DNA of 64,000 bases from Marinobacter subterrani (GCF_001045555.1 NZ_LFBU01000001.1:1426001-1490000); one strand, 5' to 3'; numbered from the stretch's first letter, positions 8,140 through 17,615 are shown. The notes: generated by a model from the letters alone, not told the origin. A program made the numbers and translations.

Positions 8140-9474
8140 TCAGGAGCCACCCTGATCGTTACCCGAGAGTGACCGCAAGAGCTGGTCCAGGGAGATATCG
8201 GCGGGTTGCTCCTTCAGCACACGCACCAGGCGATCCTGCTCTCCAAAGCTGATGCGATCATAGAAGGGCTCCCGCAGGACGGGATGGCCAGGCTCGGGCG
8301 GTGGCGGTTGCCTGGCCGCGGGCGCAACCTGGTCGGCCAGCTCCCGGAGGTGGGAGGCCAGATGACGCTTGCGTTCGGGGCTGAGATTTTCCCAGGGAAG
8401 CGCCGCCAGCCCGGTCTGGATAATTTCGATTGCATCGCTGTCCAGCGTGCTCCCCAGCAGTGCAAAAAGCCGGGTAAATGCCTCATAACGCAGCAACGGG
8501 TCAACGGCGCCATGGCTGAAAACTGCCTCGAGCTCACCGACGGCATCGACACATTGCTTTTTGATGTCTGGCGCTGGCGCTTCTTCGGCCGCCGCGCTCT
8601 CCGACGACGCCGCGCCGGGCGGAGATGCCACCACTCCTTCCCTGCGGGATACCCGGTGCCAGTAGGCGGCAATACCCGCCTTTCGCCTGGGAAGCTGGGA
8701 CAGCCGAACGTTCAGCATATCAGCGAGGGTATGAAACTGGCGGCAGGATGGGTCGGATACTGGCAGCAGTGCAACCGGCTTCTGATTCAGCACCGACTGG
8801 CGGAGGGTTTCATCGCGCCATATTCCCCCCATGTAATGAAGCGCCAGACCCAGGTGACGCTGAGCCGCAGCGTCGAGGCGCTGGAATACCGAACGGGCCT
8901 GGCTGGCGCCCTGGGCCATATTGACGAGGATGCTGGGAACCCGGTTGTAACCTCTGCGCCGAAGAACCTTGATCAGGGAGAAGGCATCGGTCAGGGACGC
9001 AGGGTCCGGGGTTACCACCATGCAGGCCAGCTCCGTGGCCGCTATCATGTGAAGCCCGACCGCCTGCAGGCCGGCGGCGGTATCGGTAATCACGTAATCG
9101 TACCGGCTCTCGAGGTTATACAGCGCCCTGAGAATTCGCAGGCCTTCGGCCTGGCCCATGTCCATGCATTCCTGCACGCCGGATGCGCCGGGAATGATGT
9201 GCAGGCCATAGTCTGTCTCGAGAATGACGTCTTCCAGACGGCATTCGCCGGCCATGACATTCGCAAGGGTTTTTTGCGGATAAAGGCCCACCATGATGCT
9301 GACATTGGCCAGATCGGTGTCACCGTCCAGAAGCAAAACCCGGTTATCCTGCCGGGCGAGGGTAAGCGCAAGGTTCAGGGCGAGCGAGGTTTTGCCCACC
9401 CCACCCTTGCCACCGGTAATGGCGATCGTCCGGGGCTGGTGCGGATTGTGCTTGGCGGGTGCTGTGGCAGTCAT
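8140..9474 (-). CDS. MinD/ParA-family ATPase, FlhG (FleN)-like, with C-terminal extension
   Basis: The first ~265 of 444 residues form a MinD/FlhG-type ATPase: deviant Walker A KGGVGKTS (near residue 23), switch I DGDTDLANVS, and the Walker B-like DYVITDTAAG segment. FlhG/FleN proteins set flagellar number or polar placement and are usually ~280 aa. This one continues after about residue 285 with an Ala/Pro-rich linker and a ~150-residue C-terminal region (AVGELEAVFSHGAVDPLLRYEAFTRL onward split by Pro-rich linkers) that I do not recognise. No flagellar genes adjoin it; instead it is divergent from an HDOD kinase. An orphan positioning ATPase linked to that signalling unit is a reasonable inference. 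Confidence 0.8.
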   Translation of the reverse strand: MTATAPAKHNPHQPRTIAITGGKGGVGKTSLALNLALTLARQDNRVLLLDGDTDLANVSIMVGLYPQKTLANVMAGECRLEDVILETDYGLHIIPGASGVQECMDMGQAEGLRILRALYNLESRYDYVITDTAAGLQAVGLHMIAATELACMVVTPDPASLTDAFSLIKVLRRRGYNRVPSILVNMAQGASQARSVFQRLDAAAQRHLGLALHYMGGIWRDETLRQSVLNQKPVALLPVSDPSCRQFHTLADMLNVRLSQLPRRKAGIAAYWHRVSRREGVVASPPGAASSESAAAEEAPAPDIKKQCVDAVGELEAVFSHGAVDPLLRYEAFTRLFALLGSTLDSDAIEIIQTGLAALPWENLSPERKRHLASHLRELADQVAPAARQPPPPEPGHPVLREPFYDRISFGEQDRLVRVLKEQPADISLDQLLRSLSGNDQGGS

Positions 9475-9630
9475 TACCGGTGATCCAGGTCCCTGATTTT
9501 ACAGTTGCAGGCAAACTAACCTGTAAAAATTCTACACATATCACGGATTAGATAATATATTGCTTAAAAAATCAGCAATAAGTATTTAATAACGACGGGT
9601 TATTGTCTAAGCTCTTTTCCAGCAACAAGA
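9475..9630. promoter_or_regulatory. AT-rich divergent promoter region
   Basis: This 156-bp gap separates the MinD-like gene (minus) from the HDOD kinase gene (plus). Its centre (9530-9600) is markedly A/T-rich compared with the surrounding coding DNA, with TATTTAATAA and GATAATATAT stretches usable as -10 elements in either direction. No single convincing -35/-10 pair stands out. Confidence 0.4.
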
Positions 9631-11667
9631 ATGAACACCCCGTCAGCTACTGACTTGTTACATCGCACGGCAGGTAAGCCTATGCACATTGCGCCTGATC
9701 TTCAGCTACCGAGTCTCCCGGAAGTGACCTTGCGGGCGCTCGAAGCTTGCCATCAGGACGCAAGCTACCGGAAGATCAGCGAGATCGTCGCCGCCGACAC
9801 AGCCCTGGTGGCCCGCATACTCGCCCTTGCCAACTCCGCGCTCTATGGCCCTGCAACGCCGATCCGCTCAATTGATCAGGCGCTACTGAGGCTCGGGACA
9901 CGCCGGTTCCACACCCTAGTGCTCACTGCGGCCCTGCGCCAGCTCCTGTTCGAGCTCGGCGGAGACGAATGGCAGCAGCTCCGGGACTTCTGGCGCCACT
10001 CCCTGACCACCGCCCTGACCGCACGGGCCCTGGCCACCCTGACCCGTTACCCGGAGCCCGACGAAGCCTTCATGCTGGGCATGCTTCACAACATTGGTGA
10101 GCTGATCGCTATTAAAACGCCAGCAACCGAAGCGAAGCAACACTATCTTGATCATCAGTCCGACATTGCCGCCGAGCTTGTCACCTCCTGGGGGCTGGGG
10201 CCGATGGCCGCCGATGCCATGCGCTACCAGCAGGCGCTGCCATCGGAGCTGCGGGATGCCGGCCATCTGGTCAAGCTGATCAGCCTGGCTACCCGCCTGG
10301 CCCTCTCCGATGCCGCCGGTATTGCTGCGGCCGGGACGGTGTTCGGGCTGAATGAGGAGCTGACGAGGGAGATCAACCGACGGATTGGCCATGAAGTCAC
10401 CGGTATGGCCAACTCTCTCGGCATCCCGCTGGATGAGGACTACAGCGGAGAAAGTGCATCCAGAAAACTGAAACAGACCATTCTGCGACAGGCCATGGCC
10501 AGCCAGGCGCTCAACCTGGCTGATATATCCGGTGAGACTGACGACATCCTGGCCGAAACGGTCAACAGCCTGACCCTGATCACCGGCCTGCCCGCCCTGT
10601 GTTTTGGCCATGCCGGGGACAACCTTGTGCTCCTGTCCGGGACCATCGGCGACATCCCGGAACTGGCCGTGACAGCCAAACCCGGCGGCAGCGTGCTTAC
10701 CGAGGCATTCATTTCCGGATTGCCGGTCAGCCTGGGCGAACGCCCGCCCACGGTACTCGATCGTCAGCTACTATCCCTGTTACATACCCCGTCGCTGCTC
10801 GCCATTCCGGTTGTCAGTGATGACCAGTGCCCCGGCATCTTTGCCCTTGGCACCGATAGTGAGCAGCTACCGACCACGCTGGAACTGGCGGATATTTTCG
10901 TCCGCCAGCTCGCCCCTGTTCTCGCCAGCCGGACAGGCCCGGATGCCAAGACTGCGCCAGACAGTAAGCAACTGGACCAGGAAGTTGCCCAAGACCGGTT
11001 GCGCAGGCAGGTGCACGAAGTCAGCAACCCCCTGACCATCATCCGGCAGTACATCTACCAGCTCCGGAGCCGGCTTGAGGATGGCGATGTTCAAGAGGAA
11101 CTGGATATCATCCGGGATGAGCTTGACCGGGCCGGTAACCTGTTGCTGCAGATGAGCCACACTGACGCCCCGGACCACGATGGCGGCAGCGTTGAGCTGA
11201 ATTCGGAACTGGAAAGCCTGGCCCGGATACTGGAAGACAGTCTGTTTAGCGACGACAATCGTGATCTGACATTAAAACTCGGCAACCAGTCGACACAGGT
11301 TGCCGCCGGTGCCACGCGCATTCGCCAGGTGGTGATCAATCTCGTCCGCAATGCGGCCGAGAGTCTGCCGGAGAACGGAGGTATCGTAGAGGTCCGCACC
11401 GCGTCCCCGGTATGGCAGAATCAGCGTACCTGGGTAGAGCTGGAAATTACCGACACGGGCACGGGAATACCCGGTGAAATCAGGGACGCCCTGTTTTCGC
11501 CGGTCACAAGCACAAAAGGAGAGGGCCACAGCGGGTTGGGCCTGAGCATTGTGAAACAGCTTGTTGATGACATGGAGGGCATCATAGCTTGTCGCACGGG
11601 GCAGGAAGGCACCACCTTCAGGATTCTGTTACCGGCGGCCAGCCATAAAAAGAACGAGACCGACTGA
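9631..11667 (+). CDS. HDOD domain-histidine kinase hybrid
   Basis: This 678-residue cytoplasmic protein begins with an HDOD domain (about 25-220; LPSLPEV, IVAADTALVARIL, LGMLHNIGEL), then a ~200-residue middle region that may be GAF-like, then a histidine kinase: phospho-accepting His462 in HEVSNPLT, N-box VRNAAES, G1 DTGTGIPG and G2 GLGLSIVKQL. No transmembrane segment is evident, so it should sense an internal signal. HDOD is a non-catalytic relative of HD phosphohydrolase domains used in signalling. It is followed after 24 bp by a REC-PAS-GGDEF-EAL gene, its likely partner. The ATG at 9631 has a weak ribosome site; an internal ATG at residue 19 is an alternative. Confidence 0.85.
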   Translation: MNTPSATDLLHRTAGKPMHIAPDLQLPSLPEVTLRALEACHQDASYRKISEIVAADTALVARILALANSALYGPATPIRSIDQALLRLGTRRFHTLVLTAALRQLLFELGGDEWQQLRDFWRHSLTTALTARALATLTRYPEPDEAFMLGMLHNIGELIAIKTPATEAKQHYLDHQSDIAAELVTSWGLGPMAADAMRYQQALPSELRDAGHLVKLISLATRLALSDAAGIAAAGTVFGLNEELTREINRRIGHEVTGMANSLGIPLDEDYSGESASRKLKQTILRQAMASQALNLADISGETDDILAETVNSLTLITGLPALCFGHAGDNLVLLSGTIGDIPELAVTAKPGGSVLTEAFISGLPVSLGERPPTVLDRQLLSLLHTPSLLAIPVVSDDQCPGIFALGTDSEQLPTTLELADIFVRQLAPVLASRTGPDAKTAPDSKQLDQEVAQDRLRRQVHEVSNPLTIIRQYIYQLRSRLEDGDVQEELDIIRDELDRAGNLLLQMSHTDAPDHDGGSVELNSELESLARILEDSLFSDDNRDLTLKLGNQSTQVAAGATRIRQVVINLVRNAAESLPENGGIVEVRTASPVWQNQRTWVELEITDTGTGIPGEIRDALFSPVTSTKGEGHSGLGLSIVKQLVDDMEGIIACRTGQEGTTFRILLPAASHKKNETD

Positions 11668-11691
11668 CGAAGAATCAACGGACACAGACCG

Positions 11692-13866
11692 ATGGCACCT
11701 GAGCTTACTGATCAGCCTTTCAGTTACGGGGTAACGGCACGGATACTGGTGGCGGATGACGAACCCCGCCTGCTGGACTCACTGGCATCGCTGCTGCGCA
11801 GCCGTGGTTATGAGGTTTCCGAAGCCCATGGCGGCAGGAAGGCCTGCGAACTCATTGACCAGCAGGGCTTTGACCTGGCGCTTCTGGATCTGCGCATGCC
11901 GGAGGTGAACGGATTTGATGTCATGGCCCACCTTGCCAAAGGCCAGCCGGAATGCGGCGTGATCGTGGTCAGTGGCGAGAGCTCCTTCAGTTCTGTCAGC
12001 CGGGCGCTCCGGCGCGGCGCGCTGGACTACATCCGCAAACCCTTTGATCCGGAAGAATTGCTGGCAACGGTCGAAAGCGTCATCGGCAAACGGTCTCTGC
12101 TCAAGGCCCACGAACATATCCAGTTCCGGCTGGAAAAATCCGAAGCCCTGCACCGCTATATCGTCAACAGCTCCCCCGACATCGTGTTCATGCTCGATGA
12201 AGATGGTCGCTTCTGCTTTATCAACAGCAAGGTGGAAAGCCTGCTGGGGTACCAGCCAGACGAGCTGTGTGGTGAACACTTCCGGCAGATCCTTGATGAC
12301 CGGGACGTTACCCGGGGAACGCTGGCGCTCAAAGGCCCCAATATCACCGCAGACAATCCCAGAACCCTGGAAGTACGCCTGAAAACCAGGGGCAGCCGCC
12401 GGGCAACGCGGCATTTCGAGATCACGGCTTTCCCCATCGACCCGCAAACCTGGCCCCACACCGGGGCAACCCAGGGCGGAGGCAACGGCAGCGGCGCGCG
12501 ATACTACGGCACCGCCCGGGACGTGACCGAACGCAAAGAGGCCGAGGCCTTTATCAATTTTCAGGCCTACCATGACCTGCTCACCCGGCTTCCCAACCGG
12601 GCCCTTTTCAAGGACCGCCTCGAACTGGCAATCACCCACGCGAAACGCGGGGGCCAGAAGCTGGCGGTGATGTTCCTCGACCTAGACCGTTTCAAGGTGA
12701 TCAACGATACCCTCGGGCACGCCATGGGGGACCGCTTGCTGCAGGCCGTCACCCACCGGCTGGAAAAATGCCTGCGCAAGGGCGACACGCTGTCCCGGTT
12801 CGGTGGCGATGAGTTCACCCTGTTGCTGCCCTCCATCCACAACCATGAGGATGCGAGACAAATCGCCAAGAAGCTGATTGACGCGCTCCGGGCGCCCTTT
12901 GAACTGGGTGACCACGAGGTTTTTGTTGGCGTAAGCATTGGTATTTCTATCTTTCCGGAAGCCGGCGAGTCCATGGATCAGCTGATCCAGAATGCCGATA
13001 TTGCCATGTATCACGTCAAGGCCCGGGGCAAGGACGGTTACCGCTTCTATTCCGAAAGCATGAGCATCGACACCGCCAACCGGCTGAACCTGGAGCGGGA
13101 CCTGCGCCAGGCGCTGGAACGGGACGAGCTGCGGGTGTTCTATCAGCCCCAGGTGTGCTCAACCAGCAACCGGGTGGTCGGGCTGGAGGCACTGGTACGC
13201 TGGCAGCACCCGGAAAGGGGCCTGCTGTACCCGCGGGATTTCCTGCCCCTGGCAGAGGAAACCAAGCTGATCGGCCAGCTCAGTGAGCGGGTGCTTGACC
13301 AAGCCTGCCAGGATGTCGGGCACTGGATTCGCTCGGGGCACCCGGACCTTCGCCTCGCGGTCAACCTGTCGCCGATTCAGGTCGAGCATCCCCGATTTGT
13401 GGAAACCCTGATGCAGCGGGTAAAAGCCCACAATTTTCCGGCGGGAAACCTGGAAATCGAAATCACCGAAAACGTGATCATGAATGATCTGGAACAGATC
13501 AGCCAGAAGTTGCGGGAACTGGCGGCGCTGGGAGTCCGGATCGCGATCGACGATTTTGGCACCGGTTATTCCTCACTGAATTACCTGCACCGCCTGCCCA
13601 TTCACACCCTCAAGGTTGACCAGTCCTTCGTAAAGGCCATTCGCAGCGGAGAGGACGGCGCCTGCATCGTGAATGCGATTGTCGCCATGGCCCACGGCCT
13701 CAAGCTCGAGATTGTTGCCGAAGGCGTGGAGACTGACGAGCAGTTGGAATACCTGAGGGGGCTCGGGTGCCACCAGGTCCAGGGCTTTTTCTACGGGCCG
13801 GCACGGCCGGCAGCCGAGATATCCAAGAGCCTGGGACTCACCAGGGCCCGGGCCGCAGCCTTCTGA
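11692..13866 (+). CDS. REC-PAS-GGDEF-EAL response regulator for cyclic di-GMP turnover
   Basis: The 724-residue protein has a receiver domain (about 15-130, phospho-acceptor D66 in LLDLRMP, lysine in RKPFDPEE), a PAS domain (about 150-285), a GGDEF domain with intact GGDEF at about 370 and an RKGD inhibitory site five residues before it, and an EAL domain from about residue 498 with EALVRW, NLSPIQ, EITEN, DDFGTGYSS, KVDQSF and VAEGVET intact. Both cyclase and phosphodiesterase activities therefore look possible; net direction is unknown. Placed 24 bp after the HDOD kinase, it is probably its phosphorylation target, linking an internal cue to c-di-GMP. Confidence 0.93.
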   Translation: MAPELTDQPFSYGVTARILVADDEPRLLDSLASLLRSRGYEVSEAHGGRKACELIDQQGFDLALLDLRMPEVNGFDVMAHLAKGQPECGVIVVSGESSFSSVSRALRRGALDYIRKPFDPEELLATVESVIGKRSLLKAHEHIQFRLEKSEALHRYIVNSSPDIVFMLDEDGRFCFINSKVESLLGYQPDELCGEHFRQILDDRDVTRGTLALKGPNITADNPRTLEVRLKTRGSRRATRHFEITAFPIDPQTWPHTGATQGGGNGSGARYYGTARDVTERKEAEAFINFQAYHDLLTRLPNRALFKDRLELAITHAKRGGQKLAVMFLDLDRFKVINDTLGHAMGDRLLQAVTHRLEKCLRKGDTLSRFGGDEFTLLLPSIHNHEDARQIAKKLIDALRAPFELGDHEVFVGVSIGISIFPEAGESMDQLIQNADIAMYHVKARGKDGYRFYSESMSIDTANRLNLERDLRQALERDELRVFYQPQVCSTSNRVVGLEALVRWQHPERGLLYPRDFLPLAEETKLIGQLSERVLDQACQDVGHWIRSGHPDLRLAVNLSPIQVEHPRFVETLMQRVKAHNFPAGNLEIEITENVIMNDLEQISQKLRELAALGVRIAIDDFGTGYSSLNYLHRLPIHTLKVDQSFVKAIRSGEDGACIVNAIVAMAHGLKLEIVAEGVETDEQLEYLRGLGCHQVQGFFYGPARPAAEISKSLGLTRARAAAF

Positions 13867-14099
13867 TACCCGATTATTTATTGTCTGACACTCTGATATA
13901 AATTCGCGATCTGGTTTGCAAAGTATTGCAACTGGTTACTTTTTGTATCCGGAAATGCGCATTACTGCACATATTTCTCCCACCCTGTTCTCTAAGCTCA
14001 AATCCATCAGGCGCTGCCACCGGAATGTCCGACATTCTCGGATACATAACGACAAAAACGGTGGCGGCATCCAGGGAACAAGAACAGGCAGCAGTCATC

Positions 14100-14753
14100 A
14101 TGCGCGATAAGTACAAGTACATTGGCCCGGTATACGATTTTCTGAGCAACCTTTACAGCGGCAAGAACATTCACCGCTGCAAAACCGCCATGCTGGACGT
14201 GGAAACCGTCAAAGCCGGTGACCGGATCCTGTTCGCCGGCGTTGGCCACGGCAGGGACGCCATTCGCGCCGCCGAACTGGGTGCCGACGTAACCGTGGTA
14301 GATCTTTCAGAGACCATGCTGCGCAAGTTTGCCGAAGCCCAGCAGAAAGAGGCACCGCACCTGACCATTCGTCGCATCCACAGCGACATCATGAAAGTGC
14401 ATGAATTCGAGCAGTACGACATGGTGGTCGCCAACTTTTTCCTGAACGTGTTTGACGAGGACATGATGGTTCGGGTCCTGGAACACCTGATTCGACTGGG
14501 CAAGGCCGATGCCAGTGTCGTGGTCGGTGATTTCTGCTACCCCACCGGCAACATCTTCTCCCGGATGTTCAAGAAGCTTTACTGGTATATGGCCGTCTTC
14601 ATCTTCTGGCTGTTTGCCAATAACGCCTTCCACAAGATCTACAACTACCCCGAACACATGCAGCGCCTGGGCCTGCAGGTTACCGAGAAGAAGCATTTCA
14701 AACTTCTGAACATGAATTGCTACTGGTCCATTCTCGGCCGCAAGCAGGCCTGA
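14100..14753 (+). CDS. Class I SAM-dependent methyltransferase
   Basis: With the ATG at 14100 the protein is 217 residues. It has the SAM-binding motif I (ILFAGVGHGRDA) and an acidic strand-2 end (VTVVDLSETML), followed by a hydrophobic, aromatic-rich segment (LYWYMAVFIFWLF) that may touch membrane or lipid. The substrate is unknown. The open frame extends upstream to 13926, but that N-terminus is unlike a methyltransferase start and I prefer MRDKYKYIG. The next gene, 49 bp downstream on the same strand, is a DUF2156 lipid aminoacyltransferase-like protein, suggesting a joint role in membrane lipid or other small-molecule modification. Confidence 0.75.
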   Translation: MRDKYKYIGPVYDFLSNLYSGKNIHRCKTAMLDVETVKAGDRILFAGVGHGRDAIRAAELGADVTVVDLSETMLRKFAEAQQKEAPHLTIRRIHSDIMKVHEFEQYDMVVANFFLNVFDEDMMVRVLEHLIRLGKADASVVVGDFCYPTGNIFSRMFKKLYWYMAVFIFWLFANNAFHKIYNYPEHMQRLGLQVTEKKHFKLLNMNCYWSILGRKQA

Positions 14754-14802
14754 ACAGCACCGCTCAGGGACCACCCAACAAAAACAAAAGGGGAGCAGCA
14801 GG

Positions 14803-15810
14803 ATGTCGGATCAGATACTCGCACTGGACACGGTCGGCGCTCTGGAAAGCGGCTCATTCAGCTTCGGTGAGCGCGTTGGTTTTCTGAAGAAATTCGGAAC
14901 CCACTCTCAGTCTTTCTCTACGCTTCAACCAGGCATGCAGTACTTTGATTTGCCTGGCGTAGGCTATATCGCCTACATGCGTAAATGGGGCGGCACCTTT
15001 GTGCTTTCGGATCCGGTTTGCGCACCGGGCGATTTCGGCAAGCTGCTGGAGAGTTTTCATCAGCGCTTCCCCAACGCCAGCTACATTCAGGTCTCAAAAC
15101 CGGTGGTAGATTTTCTGCATCTGCGGTTTGGCCTCTATGGCACCCAGTTTGGTAGCGAGTCCCGTATCGATCTTGGCCAATGGTCCCTGACCGGAAAAAA
15201 GAAGCAGATTCTCCGGACCGCGCTCAACCAGGCCGAGAAAAACGGCATTACGGTCATGGAGCGGTTCAGCGACGATCACACGCGGGAAATCTCCGAAGCC
15301 TGGATACGTACAAGGAAGTGCAAAAGTAATGAAATCCGATTCCTGATCCGGCCGATGGAAATGGAATACCGGGAGAACGAGCGGCATTTCTACGCCTATC
15401 AGGATGGCAAGGCGGTTGGTTTTATCTACTTTGATCCGATTTACCGCAACAACGAAATTATCAGCTACGTGCCCAATATTTCCCGGGCCAATGCCGATTT
15501 TCGCCAGGGTATTTTCTATACCCTGATGGCACATGCGATGGACGTGTTCAAGGCTGAGGGCGTGCCCTATCTCGACCTTGGCCTGATCCCCCTGTCTCTG
15601 GATGCGACGACCGAACACCAGGAGAGCCGCTTGCTAAAACGCCTGTTGCACGGTCTCTATGAGAAAGGCAATTTCCTGTATAACTTCAAGGGGCTGGAGT
15701 TCACCAAGTCACGCTTTCGCGGCGACAACTTCAAGACCTACTGCTGCCACAAGCGATCAATTCCGGCGCTGGAATTTCTCGCCATGTTCAAGCTGACCCG
15801 GCTTCTGTAG
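14803..15810 (+). CDS. DUF2156 / phosphatidylglycerol lysyltransferase C-terminal domain protein
   Basis: The 335-residue protein matches the soluble C-terminal catalytic domain of MprF-type aminoacyl-phosphatidylglycerol synthases (DUF2156, tandem GNAT folds): note VGYIAYMRKWGGTFVLSDPV, FYAYQDGKAVGFI and the C-terminal FKGLEFTKSRF. Family members transfer an amino acid from aminoacyl-tRNA to a lipid head group. No transmembrane flippase domain is attached, so it is a stand-alone form. The ATG at 14803 follows AAGGGGAGCAGCAGG. It follows the methyltransferase gene closely, and its 3' end overlaps the convergent murI gene by 23 bp. The true acceptor lipid and amino acid are unknown. Confidence 0.8.
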   Translation: MSDQILALDTVGALESGSFSFGERVGFLKKFGTHSQSFSTLQPGMQYFDLPGVGYIAYMRKWGGTFVLSDPVCAPGDFGKLLESFHQRFPNASYIQVSKPVVDFLHLRFGLYGTQFGSESRIDLGQWSLTGKKKQILRTALNQAEKNGITVMERFSDDHTREISEAWIRTRKCKSNEIRFLIRPMEMEYRENERHFYAYQDGKAVGFIYFDPIYRNNEIISYVPNISRANADFRQGIFYTLMAHAMDVFKAEGVPYLDLGLIPLSLDATTEHQESRLLKRLLHGLYEKGNFLYNFKGLEFTKSRFRGDNFKTYCCHKRSIPALEFLAMFKLTRLL

Positions 15811-16651
15811 CGACCAGCAGCTCCGCAGGCCAGGCGCCGTGCACCCGCCGGGGAGACAGGCCAAGCCCGGCCATAAAAACCGCAATGCCTTCCGGGGCCG
15901 GGCCGGAAAACAGCGCCGCGGTAACCGGCGGGGAAGCAGGCTCCGCCACGGGGCTCCGGGCGACGGCAAGCTGGCCTGCCTGATCCAGCAGCCAGGCTAC
16001 CCGGCGGGCAATAGCCTCGCCCGAATCCACCCAGAATTCAACGGCCGGCAGGCTCTGCCTCAGATTCTCCAGCAGCAGCGGATAGTGGGTACACCCCAAA
16101 ACCACCGTATCGACCCCGGCCTCCCGAAAGGCCGCCATGGCTTCCCAAAGCTCAGCGGCCGGAACCACGTTGCCGGCCACCAGGTCTTCCGCCCAACGCA
16201 CCAGGCCGTGGTGCCCGATTCGCTCGACCCGGCAATCTCCGGCGAATTCCTCGATCAGCCGGTCCAGGTAGGGTCGGCGGACCGTCGCCGGCGTTGCCAG
16301 AAGCCCGATGCGCCGGTTCCGGGTTTTTGCTGCCGCGGGCTTGATCGCCGGCACCACCCCGACAACCGGCACCGGAGTCATCCCGCGAAGGTGTGGCAGC
16401 ACCACCGTGCTGGCAGTATTACAGGCCACCACCACAATGTCAGCGGGGTATTGTTCGAGAGCCCGGCCAATCAGGGTGCAGGAGCGTTCAATCACCACCG
16501 CTTCCGGTTTGTCGCCGTAGGGAAAACCGGCGTTGTCGGCCAGATATACCAGGTCTGCTCCCGGCAGATGCTGGTGGATGCAGGCTGCAACACTCAGCCC
16601 GCCGATACCGGAATCGAAGACCAGAACCCTGGGAGGCGACTGTCCGCTCAA
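15788..16651 (-). CDS. murI: Glutamate racemase
   Basis: A 287-residue cofactor-independent racemase that supplies D-glutamate for peptidoglycan. The N-terminal VFDSGIGGLSV motif and both catalytic cysteines (C77 in ACNTAS; the second in GCTHYP) are present, with the acid/base neighbours expected. The C-terminal ~50 residues (after residue 235) form an Ala/Pro-rich extension beyond the usual length of about 265. The start overlaps the nudC stop by 4 bp (ATGA), implying translational coupling. The 3' end overlaps the convergent DUF2156 gene by 23 bp. Confidence 0.95.
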   Translation of the reverse strand: MSGQSPPRVLVFDSGIGGLSVAACIHQHLPGADLVYLADNAGFPYGDKPEAVVIERSCTLIGRALEQYPADIVVVACNTASTVVLPHLRGMTPVPVVGVVPAIKPAAAKTRNRRIGLLATPATVRRPYLDRLIEEFAGDCRVERIGHHGLVRWAEDLVAGNVVPAAELWEAMAAFREAGVDTVVLGCTHYPLLLENLRQSLPAVEFWVDSGEAIARRVAWLLDQAGQLAVARSPVAEPASPPVTAALFSGPAPEGIAVFMAGLGLSPRRVHGAWPAELLVATEAGSA

Positions 16652-17463
16652 ACCGGAATGCCTCCCCGGGAAATTTCCTTTTCCATCGCCCGGATCAAAC
16701 GGCCGGAAATTGTGGTTTCCGGAGGTACCGGTGGTGTGTTGCCCGGTAGAAACCAGCCGGCATCAGCCAGTTCCTCTTCCTGCAACACCAGCTCGCCTCC
16801 GGCGTAATCGGCAAAGAAGCCAACCATCAACTGGTGCGGGAAGGGCCAGGGCTCCGACGCGTGGTAGCGGATATTGTTCACATCCAGGCCGGTCTCCTCT
16901 TTCACCTCCCGGTGAACAGCCCCTTCCAGGCTCTCGCCCGGCTCAACAAATCCGGCAATCAGGCTGTAGAAGTCACGCCGGGTTCGCGACGATTTCGCCA
17001 GCAGCAGACGGTCATTCCTGCGGATCACAACAATGACGCAGGGCGCGAGCCTCGGGTACCAGGGAATCCCGCAGGGCTCGCACCATTTGGCGCGCTCCCG
17101 GGGGTGCACGCCGGTTTCCTCACCGCAGCGGCCGCAGTACCGGTGGTCGCGCCACCACTGCCAGACCTGGAACCCGGTACTCAGCATATCCGCCGGGGAG
17201 TCGGTCATCATCAGCAATGCTTCCCGAAGGGAGACGACCTCCTGTCCCTGGACGATACTTTCCGGCACCTCGGTGACAAAGACATCCCGACCGCCGTAAG
17301 CCCCCAAAGAGACGGCATCGCGCAAGGAGCCAGCGAGCATGGCGCTGTCACAGCTGTGCAGCCAGCCGTTTTCAGGCTTCACCACGCCCGGTCCGGAAAG
17401 CGCCAGGACCAGATCACCTTCCTCCGGCGACCGGTTTGTCCAGCCGGGTTTCCACTGAGTCAT
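16648..17463 (-). CDS. nudC: NADH pyrophosphatase (NADPH/NAD+ Nudix hydrolase)
   Basis: The 271-residue enzyme hydrolyses NAD(H) to NMN(H) and AMP and, in relatives, removes NAD caps from RNA. It has a four-cysteine zinc ribbon (CGRCG and CEPCG), a complete Nudix box (GFVEPGES...REVKEETG) and the SEPWPFP segment that marks the NADH-specific subgroup. The ATG at 17463 is preceded by GAGGGCAG; an in-frame GTG at 17487 is the alternative. It overlaps murI by 4 bp and is divergent from plsB. Confidence 0.95.
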   Translation of the reverse strand: MTQWKPGWTNRSPEEGDLVLALSGPGVVKPENGWLHSCDSAMLAGSLRDAVSLGAYGGRDVFVTEVPESIVQGQEVVSLREALLMMTDSPADMLSTGFQVWQWWRDHRYCGRCGEETGVHPRERAKWCEPCGIPWYPRLAPCVIVVIRRNDRLLLAKSSRTRRDFYSLIAGFVEPGESLEGAVHREVKEETGLDVNNIRYHASEPWPFPHQLMVGFFADYAGGELVLQEEELADAGWFLPGNTPPVPPETTISGRLIRAMEKEISRGGIPV

Positions 17464-17615
17464 AAAGACTGCCCTCTGATGTGTCACCTGTGTGATTATA
17501 AGGCCAAGCTGAAATGTACCACACTGCGATACTGGCCAAGAACGTAACCCCGGCTTTCCGGCCTGTACTCAACCAAGTAAACTTGGCACCTGTCTTTTCA
17601 ATGGAGTGGCACTTT

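Noticed and set aside
13926..14099. N-terminal extension of the methyltransferase frame
   Set aside because: Cys/Pro-rich residues unlike the family; the SAM fold begins after 14100 and this stretch is more likely leader DNA.
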